Origin: a virus
IMG/VR virus record: IMGVR_UViG_3300032011_000051
Coordinates: 1 to 35,520 of that record
Direction: 5' to 3' (one strand)
DNA: 35,520 nucleotides
The translations under genes and the position numbers were made by a program. The notes under the pieces are model-generated. The model searched no databases and was not told where the DNA came from. It was given only the letters and a program-made list of their open reading frames with translations. Below are positions 25,062 to 32,880 of the stretch, one piece after another (position 1 is the first letter of the stretch; each line of letters begins with the position of its first letter).

Positions 25062-25631
25062 ATGAATGTAAAAAACGCTTTAATATTCACGGAAGATAGC
25101 AACCTCTTTGTCAGAAAACCTAACGGATTGGAATACGAATTTCAAAATGTCGACAAACCTGAATTAGGGTTTGAATATGATATGTTGGTGTATGATGATA
25201 TAGAAATCAAAATCATGAAGTGGGACAGAGAACAAAATTTTGATATGCAAGAAAAACTAGACCTATCTGATGCAGAAAAAGAAATGGTTGAACAGTATAT
25301 TGCAAATTCAGAACCACCTTTGGGAACTAATTTAAACAATCAACTTATGTCAAGGTTAAATGAACAGGTTGGAGATTATCTAAAAGAAACTATTGATATG
25401 CATGGTTTTAGTGATTTAGGTGAGGTTACTTTTGCAGGTAGAGAGGGTTCTAACCACCCATTTAGGTCTAATGCAAGAAGGGTTATGGAATATGGTGATG
25501 CACTATACAGTGTATTAGACCAAATATGTGCAGAAATTAAAGCAACTCGTGAAGATACTTTAAAGGAATTGGACGAGTATTCAATGCATATACCAGCACC
25601 AACTAAACTGCCAGACCACCAACAGAGTTAG
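25062..25631 (+). CDS. Possible tail-fibre-assembly-like protein
   Basis: A 189-residue protein. Residues 1-60 form a beta-rich part (ALIFTEDSNLFVRKPNGLEYEF, YDMLVYDDIEIKIMKW). The rest is helical: LSDAEKEMVEQYIANSEPP, then DMHGFSDLGEVTFAGREGSNHPFRSNARRVMEYGDALYSVLDQICAEIKA. The last stretch has the HGF..(S)...F...A....YGDALY..LDQI layout seen at the C-termini of many phage fibre-assembly/chaperone-like proteins. That similarity is a pattern judgement, not a confirmed match. ATG 25062 has AGGAAA upstream. It precedes a dioxygenase with only one base between stop and start. Confidence 0.45.
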   Translation: MNVKNALIFTEDSNLFVRKPNGLEYEFQNVDKPELGFEYDMLVYDDIEIKIMKWDREQNFDMQEKLDLSDAEKEMVEQYIANSEPPLGTNLNNQLMSRLNEQVGDYLKETIDMHGFSDLGEVTFAGREGSNHPFRSNARRVMEYGDALYSVLDQICAEIKATREDTLKELDEYSMHIPAPTKLPDHQQS

Positions 25632-25632
25632 T

Positions 25633-26343
25633 ATGGAGATTGTTCATTTAGATGAACCTTTCAAAATACAGACTTTACCCTTAACAAAAGTTTATGTATT
25701 AGATGATTGGTTGGCTCAACCATTACATCATCATTATGATGAAAGAATCTCTCTTGATAACATATGGAGTAAGACAAATCAAGTCAGTAGTGGTTCTTCA
25801 ACTGGTTTACCACACCATAGTTTTTGGGGTGCAACATTTTTTAGAAACTTTCATAAAATCGATAAAGATGTCAGAATCGAAGACACTTGGTTTACAAATT
25901 ACTTAGATAGAAGACTTCAAACTGAGTTTGGTTTTAAATGGGTAAGGTTTCAATACGCAGGCCTAAATAGTCAGACTCAAGGATTACAGGGAACTACACA
26001 TCAAGATTGTGCAGAAGAAGACAGTTGGAATCTTTCATTTCTATATTACCCAAATAGATATTGGAATCCTGCGTGGGGTGGAACATTAAGATTATATGAT
26101 AAACCTCAACAGGGTTTAGACGGTAGAGATGAACATATTAAGAATCACCAAATAGGTGAGATTGATTTTAAACCAAATAGACTTATTATGTTTGACGGAA
26201 GAATACCACATGGTGCAGATGCACCCGACCCAAGTTCGAGGTACATGGATAGACGTTCATTAGTGGTTCGTGGAGACGAGGTCAGATTAGAAGAAGAGGG
26301 GGAAAATTATCATGCCGATGATAGACTTTCATACATACGATAA
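25633..26343 (+). CDS. 2OG-Fe(II) dioxygenase, prolyl-4-hydroxylase-like
   Basis: A 236-residue enzyme of the P4H-type 2OG/Fe(II) family. The facial triad is complete: THQDC with H123-x-D125, the distal H193 in MFDGRIPHGADAP, and the 2OG-binding basic residue at R207/R208 in DRRSLVV. Between them are the expected core strands WNLSFLYYPNRYWNPAWGGTLRLYD and IDFKPNRLIMF. These enzymes hydroxylate Pro or other side chains using O2, Fe(II) and 2-oxoglutarate. The ATG at 25633 follows the 25631 stop by one base, and the 3' end overlaps the next gene by 32 bases. With proline-rich repeat fibres just upstream, they are the obvious candidate substrates; that link is inference. Confidence 0.8.
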   Translation: MEIVHLDEPFKIQTLPLTKVYVLDDWLAQPLHHHYDERISLDNIWSKTNQVSSGSSTGLPHHSFWGATFFRNFHKIDKDVRIEDTWFTNYLDRRLQTEFGFKWVRFQYAGLNSQTQGLQGTTHQDCAEEDSWNLSFLYYPNRYWNPAWGGTLRLYDKPQQGLDGRDEHIKNHQIGEIDFKPNRLIMFDGRIPHGADAPDPSSRYMDRRSLVVRGDEVRLEEEGENYHADDRLSYIR

Positions 26344-27223
26344 AGAAACTTTAAAGAATTTTAAACCAGTTCTTGCAAAGTCTGTTACACCTGATTGGTG
26401 GAAAAAAGGAAAGGTCGCAGAAGTTGTAAACGGTGTAGTTAATAAGACTATAAGGTCTTGTCCTGCAATGCAAGATTGGTTATCTTCAGGGTATCTTATT
26501 CTTGCAAATAGAGATATATTAATAAGAAACGGTGTAACAAATGAAGATTCTGATTCTAAATCTTATCACACTGAAGATACAGTCCATGTTGAAATGGAGA
26601 AATATTCATCTGCAACACACCCTAGTATACAAATGCATGATGCATTTAACTATATGTCTACTATGGATGCACCAGTCAAAGATGCATTCAAAATGTCTAA
26701 TGCATGGTGTATAACTACACCACCAGGCTATTCTTGTTTCTACTTAGACCCTTTCTTATTTCAGAATGATTACTTTGCGACATGGCAAGGTATTATTGAT
26801 ACTGATAAGTTTAATACAAATAAAGACAATTCACAAATTATTCTATACCCCAAAGTAGACCATTCATTTGTTATAACAAAGGGTACACCTATTTGTCAAA
26901 TCATTCCATACAAAAGAGAAGAATGGGTTGCGACATATACTGTTAAAGACCATGAGTCTTATGTAACTAATCAATCAAAATACACTACAGAACACCCTGA
27001 TAAACGTATGACGGTGACTGAGTTATCTAGGATAGGTTTTGGAGATGAATCCACTCATATGGCAGGCCCTTATAAAAGAGGGAAAGTTTGGGAACCAAAA
27101 CATAAGGATTTCAAAGAAGATTTAACAGAATGTCCTTTTGACCCTAATACTGGTGAAATGAAGAAAGACTTTAAAGAAGAACAACTAAAAAGAACGGATT
27201 TAAATTGGGACGGACAAGAGTGA
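26312..27223 (+). CDS. Conserved phage protein with dUTPase-like beta signature (DUF6065-like)
   Basis: A 303-residue protein. It has WWKKGKV, then TIRSCPAMQDWLSSGYLILANRDI, FKMSNAWCITTPPGYSCFYLDPFLF, GIIDTDKF and HSFVITKGTPICQIIPYKREEW. The order TPPGYS, then G(I)IDTD, then F.I.KG.PI.QIIP.KR recalls the beta-barrel core of dUTPase/dCTP deaminase proteins (GVID.DY..., F.V..GDRIAQL), but the catalytic motifs are not evident. I associate the overall pattern with a DUF6065-like phage family of unknown function. The C-terminal 60 residues are Lys/Glu-rich. ATG 26312 lies within the preceding gene behind a GAGGGGG site. Its stop overlaps the next start (GTGA). Confidence 0.55.
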   Translation: MPMIDFHTYDKETLKNFKPVLAKSVTPDWWKKGKVAEVVNGVVNKTIRSCPAMQDWLSSGYLILANRDILIRNGVTNEDSDSKSYHTEDTVHVEMEKYSSATHPSIQMHDAFNYMSTMDAPVKDAFKMSNAWCITTPPGYSCFYLDPFLFQNDYFATWQGIIDTDKFNTNKDNSQIILYPKVDHSFVITKGTPICQIIPYKREEWVATYTVKDHESYVTNQSKYTTEHPDKRMTVTELSRIGFGDESTHMAGPYKRGKVWEPKHKDFKEDLTECPFDPNTGEMKKDFKEEQLKRTDLNWDGQE

Positions 27224-28497
27224 ATATACTAAATTTAAATCTTCCTCGTTGTCATTTTCATACTTTGATAGAATTAGTAAATTCTGGCCATACAGTTTAC
27301 AGTAATTGGACGTATGTAAATGAATACGAATCTTCTCTTGGTATAACCCCTTTAACTGAAGAAGAAAATCGTAGGGTAACTGGTCTTGGTAAGTATTCGC
27401 CAGAAAGAGTGGAAGATATACCCATTCAAATAAGTGAAAAAAGAAAGATAGAATCATGTGCATTTATAGAAGGACTTATTGATAAGTACAACATTGATAT
27501 TCTTCAAGTCTGTATTCCTGATATATCTTTTTTACATACCTATTTTAAAGATAAAGTTAAGTACATAGGCCCAACAGAAAAATCAGGTCGTCTAGAAACA
27601 GACAAGTTATTTGCAAAAGATACAGCTAAGCAACTTGGGGTAAGGGTTCCTAATATTGTTAAACACGGAAAATATTTAGATGAAGATTATTGTGAGGGAC
27701 TTTCCTTTCCATGTGTAGAGAAAGCCTCTCATATTTGGTATCCTGCAATAGTGATTAATAGTGAGGAAGACATAAAACCCCTTAAAGATTTGAATACCAA
27801 CCCTGAATGGCCGAGATGTATAAATGCAGATTATTTCATAGAAGAATATTTGCATGATATGATAGAAACAAATGTATTCTTTGTAGTTTCAAATGGAGAA
27901 TATTCTATAACTCATACCCAAGAGATAATAGGTGAGGGGTTGAATAAAGGTGTAATCCCACAAGTATGGTATTTCGACACATATGTGAAACCATTAAGTC
28001 CTTCCGTAGATAAGATAGTCAGAAAAGAGTCTGAAAAATATTTAGAACATATCGCTAAAATGGGTGGAAGTTGGGAAGGAAGTTTTTGTGGTGCCTACAC
28101 TTCTAAAGGAGAATGGTATTTCTTAGAACTGAATGTAAGACCTGATATATTTAATAGTACACCTACATTTATGACTGGTGATGAATATCTAAAAGGTATG
28201 TTTGAAGATGTATCACTGTTTGAAAAGGCTTGGGAAAACAAAGATTGTAGAAAGTATTTAATTACAAGTGATAGTGATAAAAATGAGTACCCTATATATC
28301 TGCATGATAAGTATAATGTTGCTTATCCTAATAATTTGTCTATAAAAGACAACAAATATTATATTAGTGAGTATGGTGTAGGAAACATCAGTGATAGAGG
28401 AACGGTTATATCAGACCACAATATTCCAATAGAATTTCTAAAAGAAGTTGAAGAAACAACTGTATGGAAGTTCAACAGAGACCCAAATGGCAGTTAG
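27220..28497 (+). CDS. ATP-grasp family ligase
   Basis: A 425-residue protein. The N-terminal part (INLNLPRCHFHTLIELVNSGHTVY-like strand-helix, then IDILQVCIPD) is a Rossmann-like pre-ATP-grasp domain. KYIGPTEKSGRLETDKLFAKDTAKQLGVRVPNIV is the classic entry to an ATP-grasp fold, as in PurD or carbamoyl-phosphate synthase. Later come YFIEEYLHD and WYFLELNVRPD, where E and N would bind the metals. These enzymes form C-N or C-S bonds through an acyl phosphate. The start is taken as GTG 27220, overlapping the previous TGA, rather than the in-frame TTG 27205. The substrate is unknown. It ends 11 bases inside the next dioxygenase gene, suggesting a linked pathway. Confidence 0.65.
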   Translation: MNILNLNLPRCHFHTLIELVNSGHTVYSNWTYVNEYESSLGITPLTEEENRRVTGLGKYSPERVEDIPIQISEKRKIESCAFIEGLIDKYNIDILQVCIPDISFLHTYFKDKVKYIGPTEKSGRLETDKLFAKDTAKQLGVRVPNIVKHGKYLDEDYCEGLSFPCVEKASHIWYPAIVINSEEDIKPLKDLNTNPEWPRCINADYFIEEYLHDMIETNVFFVVSNGEYSITHTQEIIGEGLNKGVIPQVWYFDTYVKPLSPSVDKIVRKESEKYLEHIAKMGGSWEGSFCGAYTSKGEWYFLELNVRPDIFNSTPTFMTGDEYLKGMFEDVSLFEKAWENKDCRKYLITSDSDKNEYPIYLHDKYNVAYPNNLSIKDNKYYISEYGVGNISDRGTVISDHNIPIEFLKEVEETTVWKFNRDPNGS

Positions 28498-29197
28498 ATT
28501 ACTATTCCCAACTTATGTATTCCATAGGAACTTCACGCAAGAAGGCTTACCTGAAGATAAGGGATTTTCAAAAGAATATTGTCTAATGTTGCGAAACGAA
28601 ATGGACGCCATGAGAAGAAGAGACCCAAAAGGAAGACAACTCTCTAATCAATATACAGGTTGGCAATCAAAAGATGGGTGCGAAAGAAGCCCAACTTTTC
28701 AGAAATGCATGAATAGAATAGAACAATTTTTTATTGACGAAGTAATGCCTTTTCATGGACTTAAACCTTCAGAGTGTAAGTTAGATATAAACAATTCATG
28801 GGCAAACATTAACAATAATGGTGCTTGGAACGCACCACATTTACATAATGGTTGTTGGTATAGTGGTGTATTCTATATTCATGGAGACGGTGACGAGGGT
28901 CGTATATCAATGATTGATACGCATCAAAAGGTGGCTGCAGATTTTCCACATAGTCTTAGAACACCAACTTCTTCATATTTTGAACCCTATACTGGTGAGT
29001 GTATATTATTCCCAAGTGGTCTCATGCACATGGTAGAACCCAACCCAACAAACAAAGAGAGATATAGTATATCTTTTAATTGTACCTTAAAATATCTAAA
29101 CGATGATGCAATATTTTGTAAAGGTCTTGAAGCTGATAACTATAACCCCGATGAGTTTTTATTTGATATAGATGATAAAGGGAACGCAATTAGATAG
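28487..29197 (+). CDS. 2OG-Fe(II) oxygenase-like protein (PF13759 type)
   Basis: A 236-residue protein starting MAVRLLFPTYVFHRNF, a start common in this phage/marine family. The in-frame TTG at 28448 gives a longer form but lies deep in the upstream gene and is less likely. Metal and cosubstrate residues are visible: APHLHNGCWYSGVFYIHG (H118-x-H120), GECILFPSGLMHMVEPN (H181) and KERYSISFN (R192). This matches the putative 2OG-Fe(II) oxygenase family in which H-x-H replaces H-x-D. It overlaps the ATP-grasp gene by 11 bases. It is the third dioxygenase-like gene in the window, and its substrate is unknown. Confidence 0.78.
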   Translation: MAVRLLFPTYVFHRNFTQEGLPEDKGFSKEYCLMLRNEMDAMRRRDPKGRQLSNQYTGWQSKDGCERSPTFQKCMNRIEQFFIDEVMPFHGLKPSECKLDINNSWANINNNGAWNAPHLHNGCWYSGVFYIHGDGDEGRISMIDTHQKVAADFPHSLRTPTSSYFEPYTGECILFPSGLMHMVEPNPTNKERYSISFNCTLKYLNDDAIFCKGLEADNYNPDEFLFDIDDKGNAIR

Positions 29198-29205
29198 TTT
29201 GATTA

Positions 29206-29213
29206 TCTAAATA
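29206..29213 (+). promoter_or_regulatory. Late promoter, predicted leaderless start for 29219
   Basis: TCTAAATA, then GTACT, then ATG 29219: the same five-base spacing as at 13848 and 17983, again without a Shine-Dalgarno. Confidence 0.55.
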
Positions 29214-29218
29214 GTACT

Positions 29219-29479
29219 ATGGAAATCATCATAGACGCTCACATTATTTGGAATGTAATCTTAACGCTTATTCTAGCCCCCATCGGTTTTTTGGTGAGGA
29301 ATATTGTAGCTGAACAACAAAGAATATCTATATTAATCAATAGGACAAGAGAAGAAGTTGCCAAAGATTATGTTACTAGAGACCAAATTGAGAAAGACTT
29401 CCAACGTTTAATTGATTCTATGGAAAGAATAGACGAAAAGATAGATAGACTACAATCTAAGACATACTTCCAAGAATAG
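29219..29479 (+). CDS. Small membrane-anchored coiled-coil protein
   Basis: An 86-residue protein. Residues about 8-30 (HIIWNVILTLILAPIGFLVRNI) form one membrane helix. The remainder, from EQQRISILINRTREEVAKDYV to ERIDEKIDRLQSK, is a charged helix with coiled-coil heptads. Small proteins of this shape are common before the neck genes of marine T4-like phages, and I know of no proven function. A holin/spanin-like or virion-membrane role is possible. Its start lies five bases from a late promoter and has no ribosome site. Confidence 0.6.
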   Translation: MEIIIDAHIIWNVILTLILAPIGFLVRNIVAEQQRISILINRTREEVAKDYVTRDQIEKDFQRLIDSMERIDEKIDRLQSKTYFQE

Positions 29480-29491
29480 GTTCCCAAACGT

Positions 29492-29499
29492 TATAAATA
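29492..29499 (+). promoter_or_regulatory. Late promoter for the neck-terminase operon
   Basis: A perfect TATAAATA gives a predicted start near 29505 and a leader of about 29 bases holding GGAA before ATG 29534. The genes from 29534 to 34472 are nearly gapless and probably share this transcript. Confidence 0.72.
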
Positions 29500-29533
29500 G
29501 TAATAGTTAAGATTATTACTACTGGAAACTATT

Positions 29534-30349
29534 ATGGCAGCACCTAATTCAAAGGCAACATTTAAAGATTACATCAAGAGAGCATTAGGAGCTCCTGTTG
29601 TTGAAATTAACATCGATGACGACCAATTAGACGATAGAGTCGATGAAGCACTGCAGTATTTTCGTGAATTTCATTACGATGGGAGTATCAAAACCTATCT
29701 AAAACACCAAATTACTCAAGCAGAAATTGATTCATTTAAAACTAATGAATCACACGCAGCTGCAACAACTGGAACTCAAGCAATCGCAAACCAAACTTAC
29801 GGAGAAGGTAAGAACTATTTAACACTACCCGAACACGTTCTTTCAGTAATTAACCTATTCCCATTTAGTTCGGGAACACAATCTAATATGTTTGATATTC
29901 AGTATCAACTTAGACTAAATGACTTGTGGGATTTAACTTCTACAAGTGTAATGTACTACTCACAAGTACAATCACACCTTGCATTATTAAATCAAATGTT
30001 GGTAGGTCAAATACCAATAAGATATAATATGCATTCTAATAGATTGTATATTGACTATAATGCATCAAAATTGACTGCAGATGAGTGGATTATCATAGAA
30101 TGTTACAGAAAGATAGACCCAAATGATATGACTGATGTCTATAACGATATGTGGTTAAAGAAATATGCAACCCAAAAAGTTAAATATCAATGGGGTCAAA
30201 ACCTTTCTAAGTTTGGTGGTATTGCACTACCAGGCGGTGTAACTCTAGATGCAGAACGTATGATGACTGAAGCACAAGAAGAAATCACAAAACTAGAGGA
30301 AGAGTCAAGGTTAAATTACGAAATGCCTGTTATGGACATGATGGGATAG
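29534..30349 (+). CDS. gp13: Neck protein gp13
   Basis: A 271-residue T4 gp13 homologue that joins the head portal vertex to the tail with gp14. Diagnostic parts are TFKDYIKRALGAPVVEINIDDDQLDDRVDEALQYFREFHYDGS at the N-terminus, LTLPEHVLSVINLFPF, and the C-terminal KKYATQKVKYQWGQNLSKFGGIALPGGVTLDAERMM, all typical of marine T4-like gp13. It is the first gene of the neck-terminase block behind a late promoter, with gp14 five bases downstream. The order 13-14-15-16-17-18 is that of T4 apart from the inserted acyl carrier protein. Confidence 0.87.
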   Translation: MAAPNSKATFKDYIKRALGAPVVEINIDDDQLDDRVDEALQYFREFHYDGSIKTYLKHQITQAEIDSFKTNESHAAATTGTQAIANQTYGEGKNYLTLPEHVLSVINLFPFSSGTQSNMFDIQYQLRLNDLWDLTSTSVMYYSQVQSHLALLNQMLVGQIPIRYNMHSNRLYIDYNASKLTADEWIIIECYRKIDPNDMTDVYNDMWLKKYATQKVKYQWGQNLSKFGGIALPGGVTLDAERMMTEAQEEITKLEEESRLNYEMPVMDMMG

Positions 30350-30353
30350 AGTC

Positions 30354-31211
30354 ATGCCGACTAACGTATTTTTCAACCATGCAGTTAACACCGAACAACA
30401 TCTTTATGAAGATTTGGTTGTCGAGTCTTTACGAATGTATGGACATGAAACACATTATCTACCTAGACAAATAATAGAAGAAGACACCATATTAAATGAA
30501 GACGTTCAGTCAAAATTTGGTGATGCATATTCGGTTGAAATGTATATTGAAAATTCTGAGGGGTTTGAAGGTGAAGGAGACTTAATGTCTAAGTTTGGTG
30601 TCTCAGTTAGGGATACTGCAACCTTTGTAATCTCATTAAGAAGTTGGGAAAGGTTTATATCTTTGGATTCTAACCTCGCAACATCATTAAGACCAAACGA
30701 AGGGGATTTAATACACTTCCCTATGTCAGGTTCAATGTTTGAAATTAAATTTGTAGAACACGAGAATCCATTCTATCAAGTCGGTAAACTATTTGTATTT
30801 AAATTACAATGCGAATTGTTTGAGTACAGTGGAGAAGACTTTGATACTAATGTTACAGATATTGACCTTATCGAAGACGAACAAGCATATCATATTGATA
30901 TGACAATGGCTGGTGGTGGTTCAGGTAACTATGTCGCAAACGAGAATGTTAAATTGAGTTCAGTTGTAGTAGGAGAAGTTATTTCTTGGAACCCAACAAC
31001 TAGACAACTTAAAATTAGAGATAACACTAAGACACTTGTTGTCGGAGATGTACTTGTCGGTGCAGACGGAAGTGCATCACATACAATCTCAAGTATTGTA
31101 GATGTAATGACTATGAGTAATGACGGAGCTGCAGATAACTTAGACTTTGAGACTAAGGCAGACAATTATTTAGATTTCTCAGAGACAAACCCATTCGGTG
31201 AGGTAACATAA
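30354..31211 (+). CDS. gp14: Neck protein gp14 with extra beta module
   Basis: A 285-residue T4 gp14 homologue (head-tail connector). The match to T4 is visible in VNFNHY/VFFNHAVNTEQHLYEDLVVESLRM, HETHYLPRQII, FGVSVRDTATFVIS, NEGDLIHFPMSGSMFEI, PFYQVGK and FEYSGEDF. Residues about 194-252 hold an added module, VVVGEVISWNPTTRQLKIRD..LVVGDVLVGADGSASHTI, a small beta domain found grafted onto several marine phage structural proteins. The acyl carrier protein ATG overlaps its stop (TAATG). Confidence 0.87.
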   Translation: MPTNVFFNHAVNTEQHLYEDLVVESLRMYGHETHYLPRQIIEEDTILNEDVQSKFGDAYSVEMYIENSEGFEGEGDLMSKFGVSVRDTATFVISLRSWERFISLDSNLATSLRPNEGDLIHFPMSGSMFEIKFVEHENPFYQVGKLFVFKLQCELFEYSGEDFDTNVTDIDLIEDEQAYHIDMTMAGGGSGNYVANENVKLSSVVVGEVISWNPTTRQLKIRDNTKTLVVGDVLVGADGSASHTISSIVDVMTMSNDGAADNLDFETKADNYLDFSETNPFGEVT

Positions 31212-31426
31212 TGGTAGAAAAAATAATTTCAGAAGTACTTGGTTGCGACCAAGGCTTAGTTCAAGACAATTCAAACTTGGTTAAAGACTTGGGTGCAGAC
31301 TCACTTAACATTGTTGAAATTGTTATGCAATTAGAAGAGGAGTATGGTATAGAAATCTATGACGAAGATGCAGAACAACTTCATACAGTTAAACAAGTAA
31401 AAGATTACATAGAGGCGAATGCATAA
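31211..31426 (+). CDS. acpP: Acyl carrier protein between gp14 and gp15
   Basis: A complete 71-residue acyl carrier protein. The phosphopantetheine site is GADSLNIVEI with Ser31 in the DSL motif, followed by the acidic recognition helix (VMQLEEEYGIEI) and the closing VKQVKDYIEA helix. Helix 1 (EKIISEVLG) and the LVKDLGADS approach are canonical. No residues needed for modification are missing, so a host AcpS-type transferase could convert it to the holo form. It overlaps gp14 and gp15 by one base on each side (TAATG junctions), so it should be made as a late protein at structural-gene levels. Possible roles: tuning host lipid synthesis, carrying an acyl or aminoacyl group for a modifying enzyme, or a virion part. 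None is shown. Confidence 0.9.
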   Translation: MVEKIISEVLGCDQGLVQDNSNLVKDLGADSLNIVEIVMQLEEEYGIEIYDEDAEQLHTVKQVKDYIEANA

Positions 31427-32475
31427 TGTTTGGAACGCATTTCTATCATGAAACTATTAAGAGAAGTGTATCTATTTTTGGTACACTCTTTAATAATATT
31501 ACGATTAAAAAGACTAAAGCAGACGGTACGGTTCTTGCACAACAGATAGTTCCTATATCATATGGGCCAAAAGCAAAATGGTTAGCGAGACTTAATGAAG
31601 AAGCAAATCTAAGTGATAACAATAGAAGTGCAATCAGTCTACCTAGACTTGCATTTGAAATCACTGGATTCCAGTATGATGCAGATAGACAACAAAATAA
31701 ACTAATCCGAACAGAAAAAGGTGGACTAAACGCAGATAAATCTAATCGGGGATTTCAATACGCACCAGCGCCTTATACAATAAGTTTTACACTTAGTGTT
31801 CTTGCAAAACAAGCTAATGACGGACTTCAAATTGTAGAACAGATACTTCCTTATTTCCAGCCTGAATATACAGTGTCTATGAAGATAATAGACGACATGA
31901 GTGAGGTTAGAGATGTACCAATTACACTTACAGGTGTAGAAATGACAGATACCTATGAGGGAGACTTTACAGAAAGAAGGGTTATAGAACATACACTTAC
32001 CTTTGATATGAAACTATACTTCTTCGGGCCAATCTACAACGGTAAGATTATTAAGAACGTTATCGAAAGAACATACATTAATCCTGATGTAACTAAAGGT
32101 TTCTCAACCACGCAGATAACAGAATCAGGACTAGTGAAAGAAGTTAAACACTATGAACCTGCATTCGGAGAAGTTGCAAGCGCACAAAGTTCAAGTACAA
32201 CAGTTACTTTTGCTAGTGCAATAAATAGTTCTATAAGTGTTGGAGACGAAGTGTTCGATACAGGTAATGCAACGAATCCTACAGTTAGTAGTATTGCAAA
32301 TAATAAATTGACAATTGTATTGTCAAGTGCAATAACACTTACAAGACCAACTACACTTAAGTTTGTTGGGTCTGTTGACCCTGAAGATACTTTCGTAGTT
32401 GCAGAAACAGTGAATTTCTATGATGACGGAACGGGTAAAACATACTCAGACAATCAGACAGAAGATGCGAGTTAA
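31426..32475 (+). CDS. gp15: Tail completion and sheath stabiliser gp15
   Basis: A 349-residue T4 gp15 homologue that caps the tail tube and holds the sheath top. Recognised by MFGTHFYHETIKRSVSIFGTLFNNITIKK (T4: MFGYFYNSSFRRYATLMGDLFSNIQIKR), VPISYGPKAKWLARLNE, LPRLAFEI, QIVEQILPYFQPEYTVSM and RRVIEHTLTFDMKLYFFGPI. It is about 75 residues longer than T4 gp15. The extra C-terminal portion (about 248-312) is a beta module with INSSISVGDEVFDTGNATNPTVSSI. The start overlaps the acyl carrier protein stop. Confidence 0.87.
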   Translation: MFGTHFYHETIKRSVSIFGTLFNNITIKKTKADGTVLAQQIVPISYGPKAKWLARLNEEANLSDNNRSAISLPRLAFEITGFQYDADRQQNKLIRTEKGGLNADKSNRGFQYAPAPYTISFTLSVLAKQANDGLQIVEQILPYFQPEYTVSMKIIDDMSEVRDVPITLTGVEMTDTYEGDFTERRVIEHTLTFDMKLYFFGPIYNGKIIKNVIERTYINPDVTKGFSTTQITESGLVKEVKHYEPAFGEVASAQSSSTTVTFASAINSSISVGDEVFDTGNATNPTVSSIANNKLTIVLSSAITLTRPTTLKFVGSVDPEDTFVVAETVNFYDDGTGKTYSDNQTEDAS

Positions 32476-32478
32476 ATT

Positions 32479-32880
32479 ATGGCAAAAGATATTGATTCTA
32501 AATTGGATGAAATCCTAGATATTTCTACCGATATACAAAAAGAAGCTAAAGTAGTTAAACTACCTGCACTTCAACGTGCAGAGTCGGTTGATAACGACTA
32601 CAAATATGGTCGTGAGACCCTCTATAACCTCGTAGAACGGGGACAAGATGCAATAGACGGTATATTAGACCTATGTAAGGAAACAGAACACCCTCGTGCA
32701 TATGAGGTCGCAGGACAACTTATAAAGACAGTTGGTGATACTGCAGAGAAACTTCTAGACTTACAAAAGAAAGTAAAAGAACTAGAAAACGAAAACCCAA
32801 ATCTAAAAACACAACACAATCACCTATATGTGGGAAGTACTTCGGACTTGCAAAAATACTTGAAGAAAAATAAAGAATAA
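32479..32880 (+). CDS. gp16: Terminase small subunit gp16
   Basis: A 133-residue T4-like small terminase, which forms the ring that recognises DNA and regulates the packaging motor. It has the acidic helical N-terminus (IDSKLDEILDISTDIQKEAKVVK), then DYKYGRETLYNLVERGQDAIDGILDLCKETEHPRAYEVAGQLIKTVGD, the conserved central oligomerisation region of marine gp16, and a coiled-coil-like AEKLLDLQKKVKELE. It starts three bases after the gp15 stop and overlaps gp17 by one base. Confidence 0.88.
   Translation: MAKDIDSKLDEILDISTDIQKEAKVVKLPALQRAESVDNDYKYGRETLYNLVERGQDAIDGILDLCKETEHPRAYEVAGQLIKTVGDTAEKLLDLQKKVKELENENPNLKTQHNHLYVGSTSDLQKYLKKNKE

Noticed and set aside
29499-29520. 7-bp inverted repeat AGTAATA/TATTACT before gp13
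   Set aside because: The predicted RNA start near 29505 lies at the end of the left arm, so the stem would not form in the transcript; it is AT-only and may be chance.
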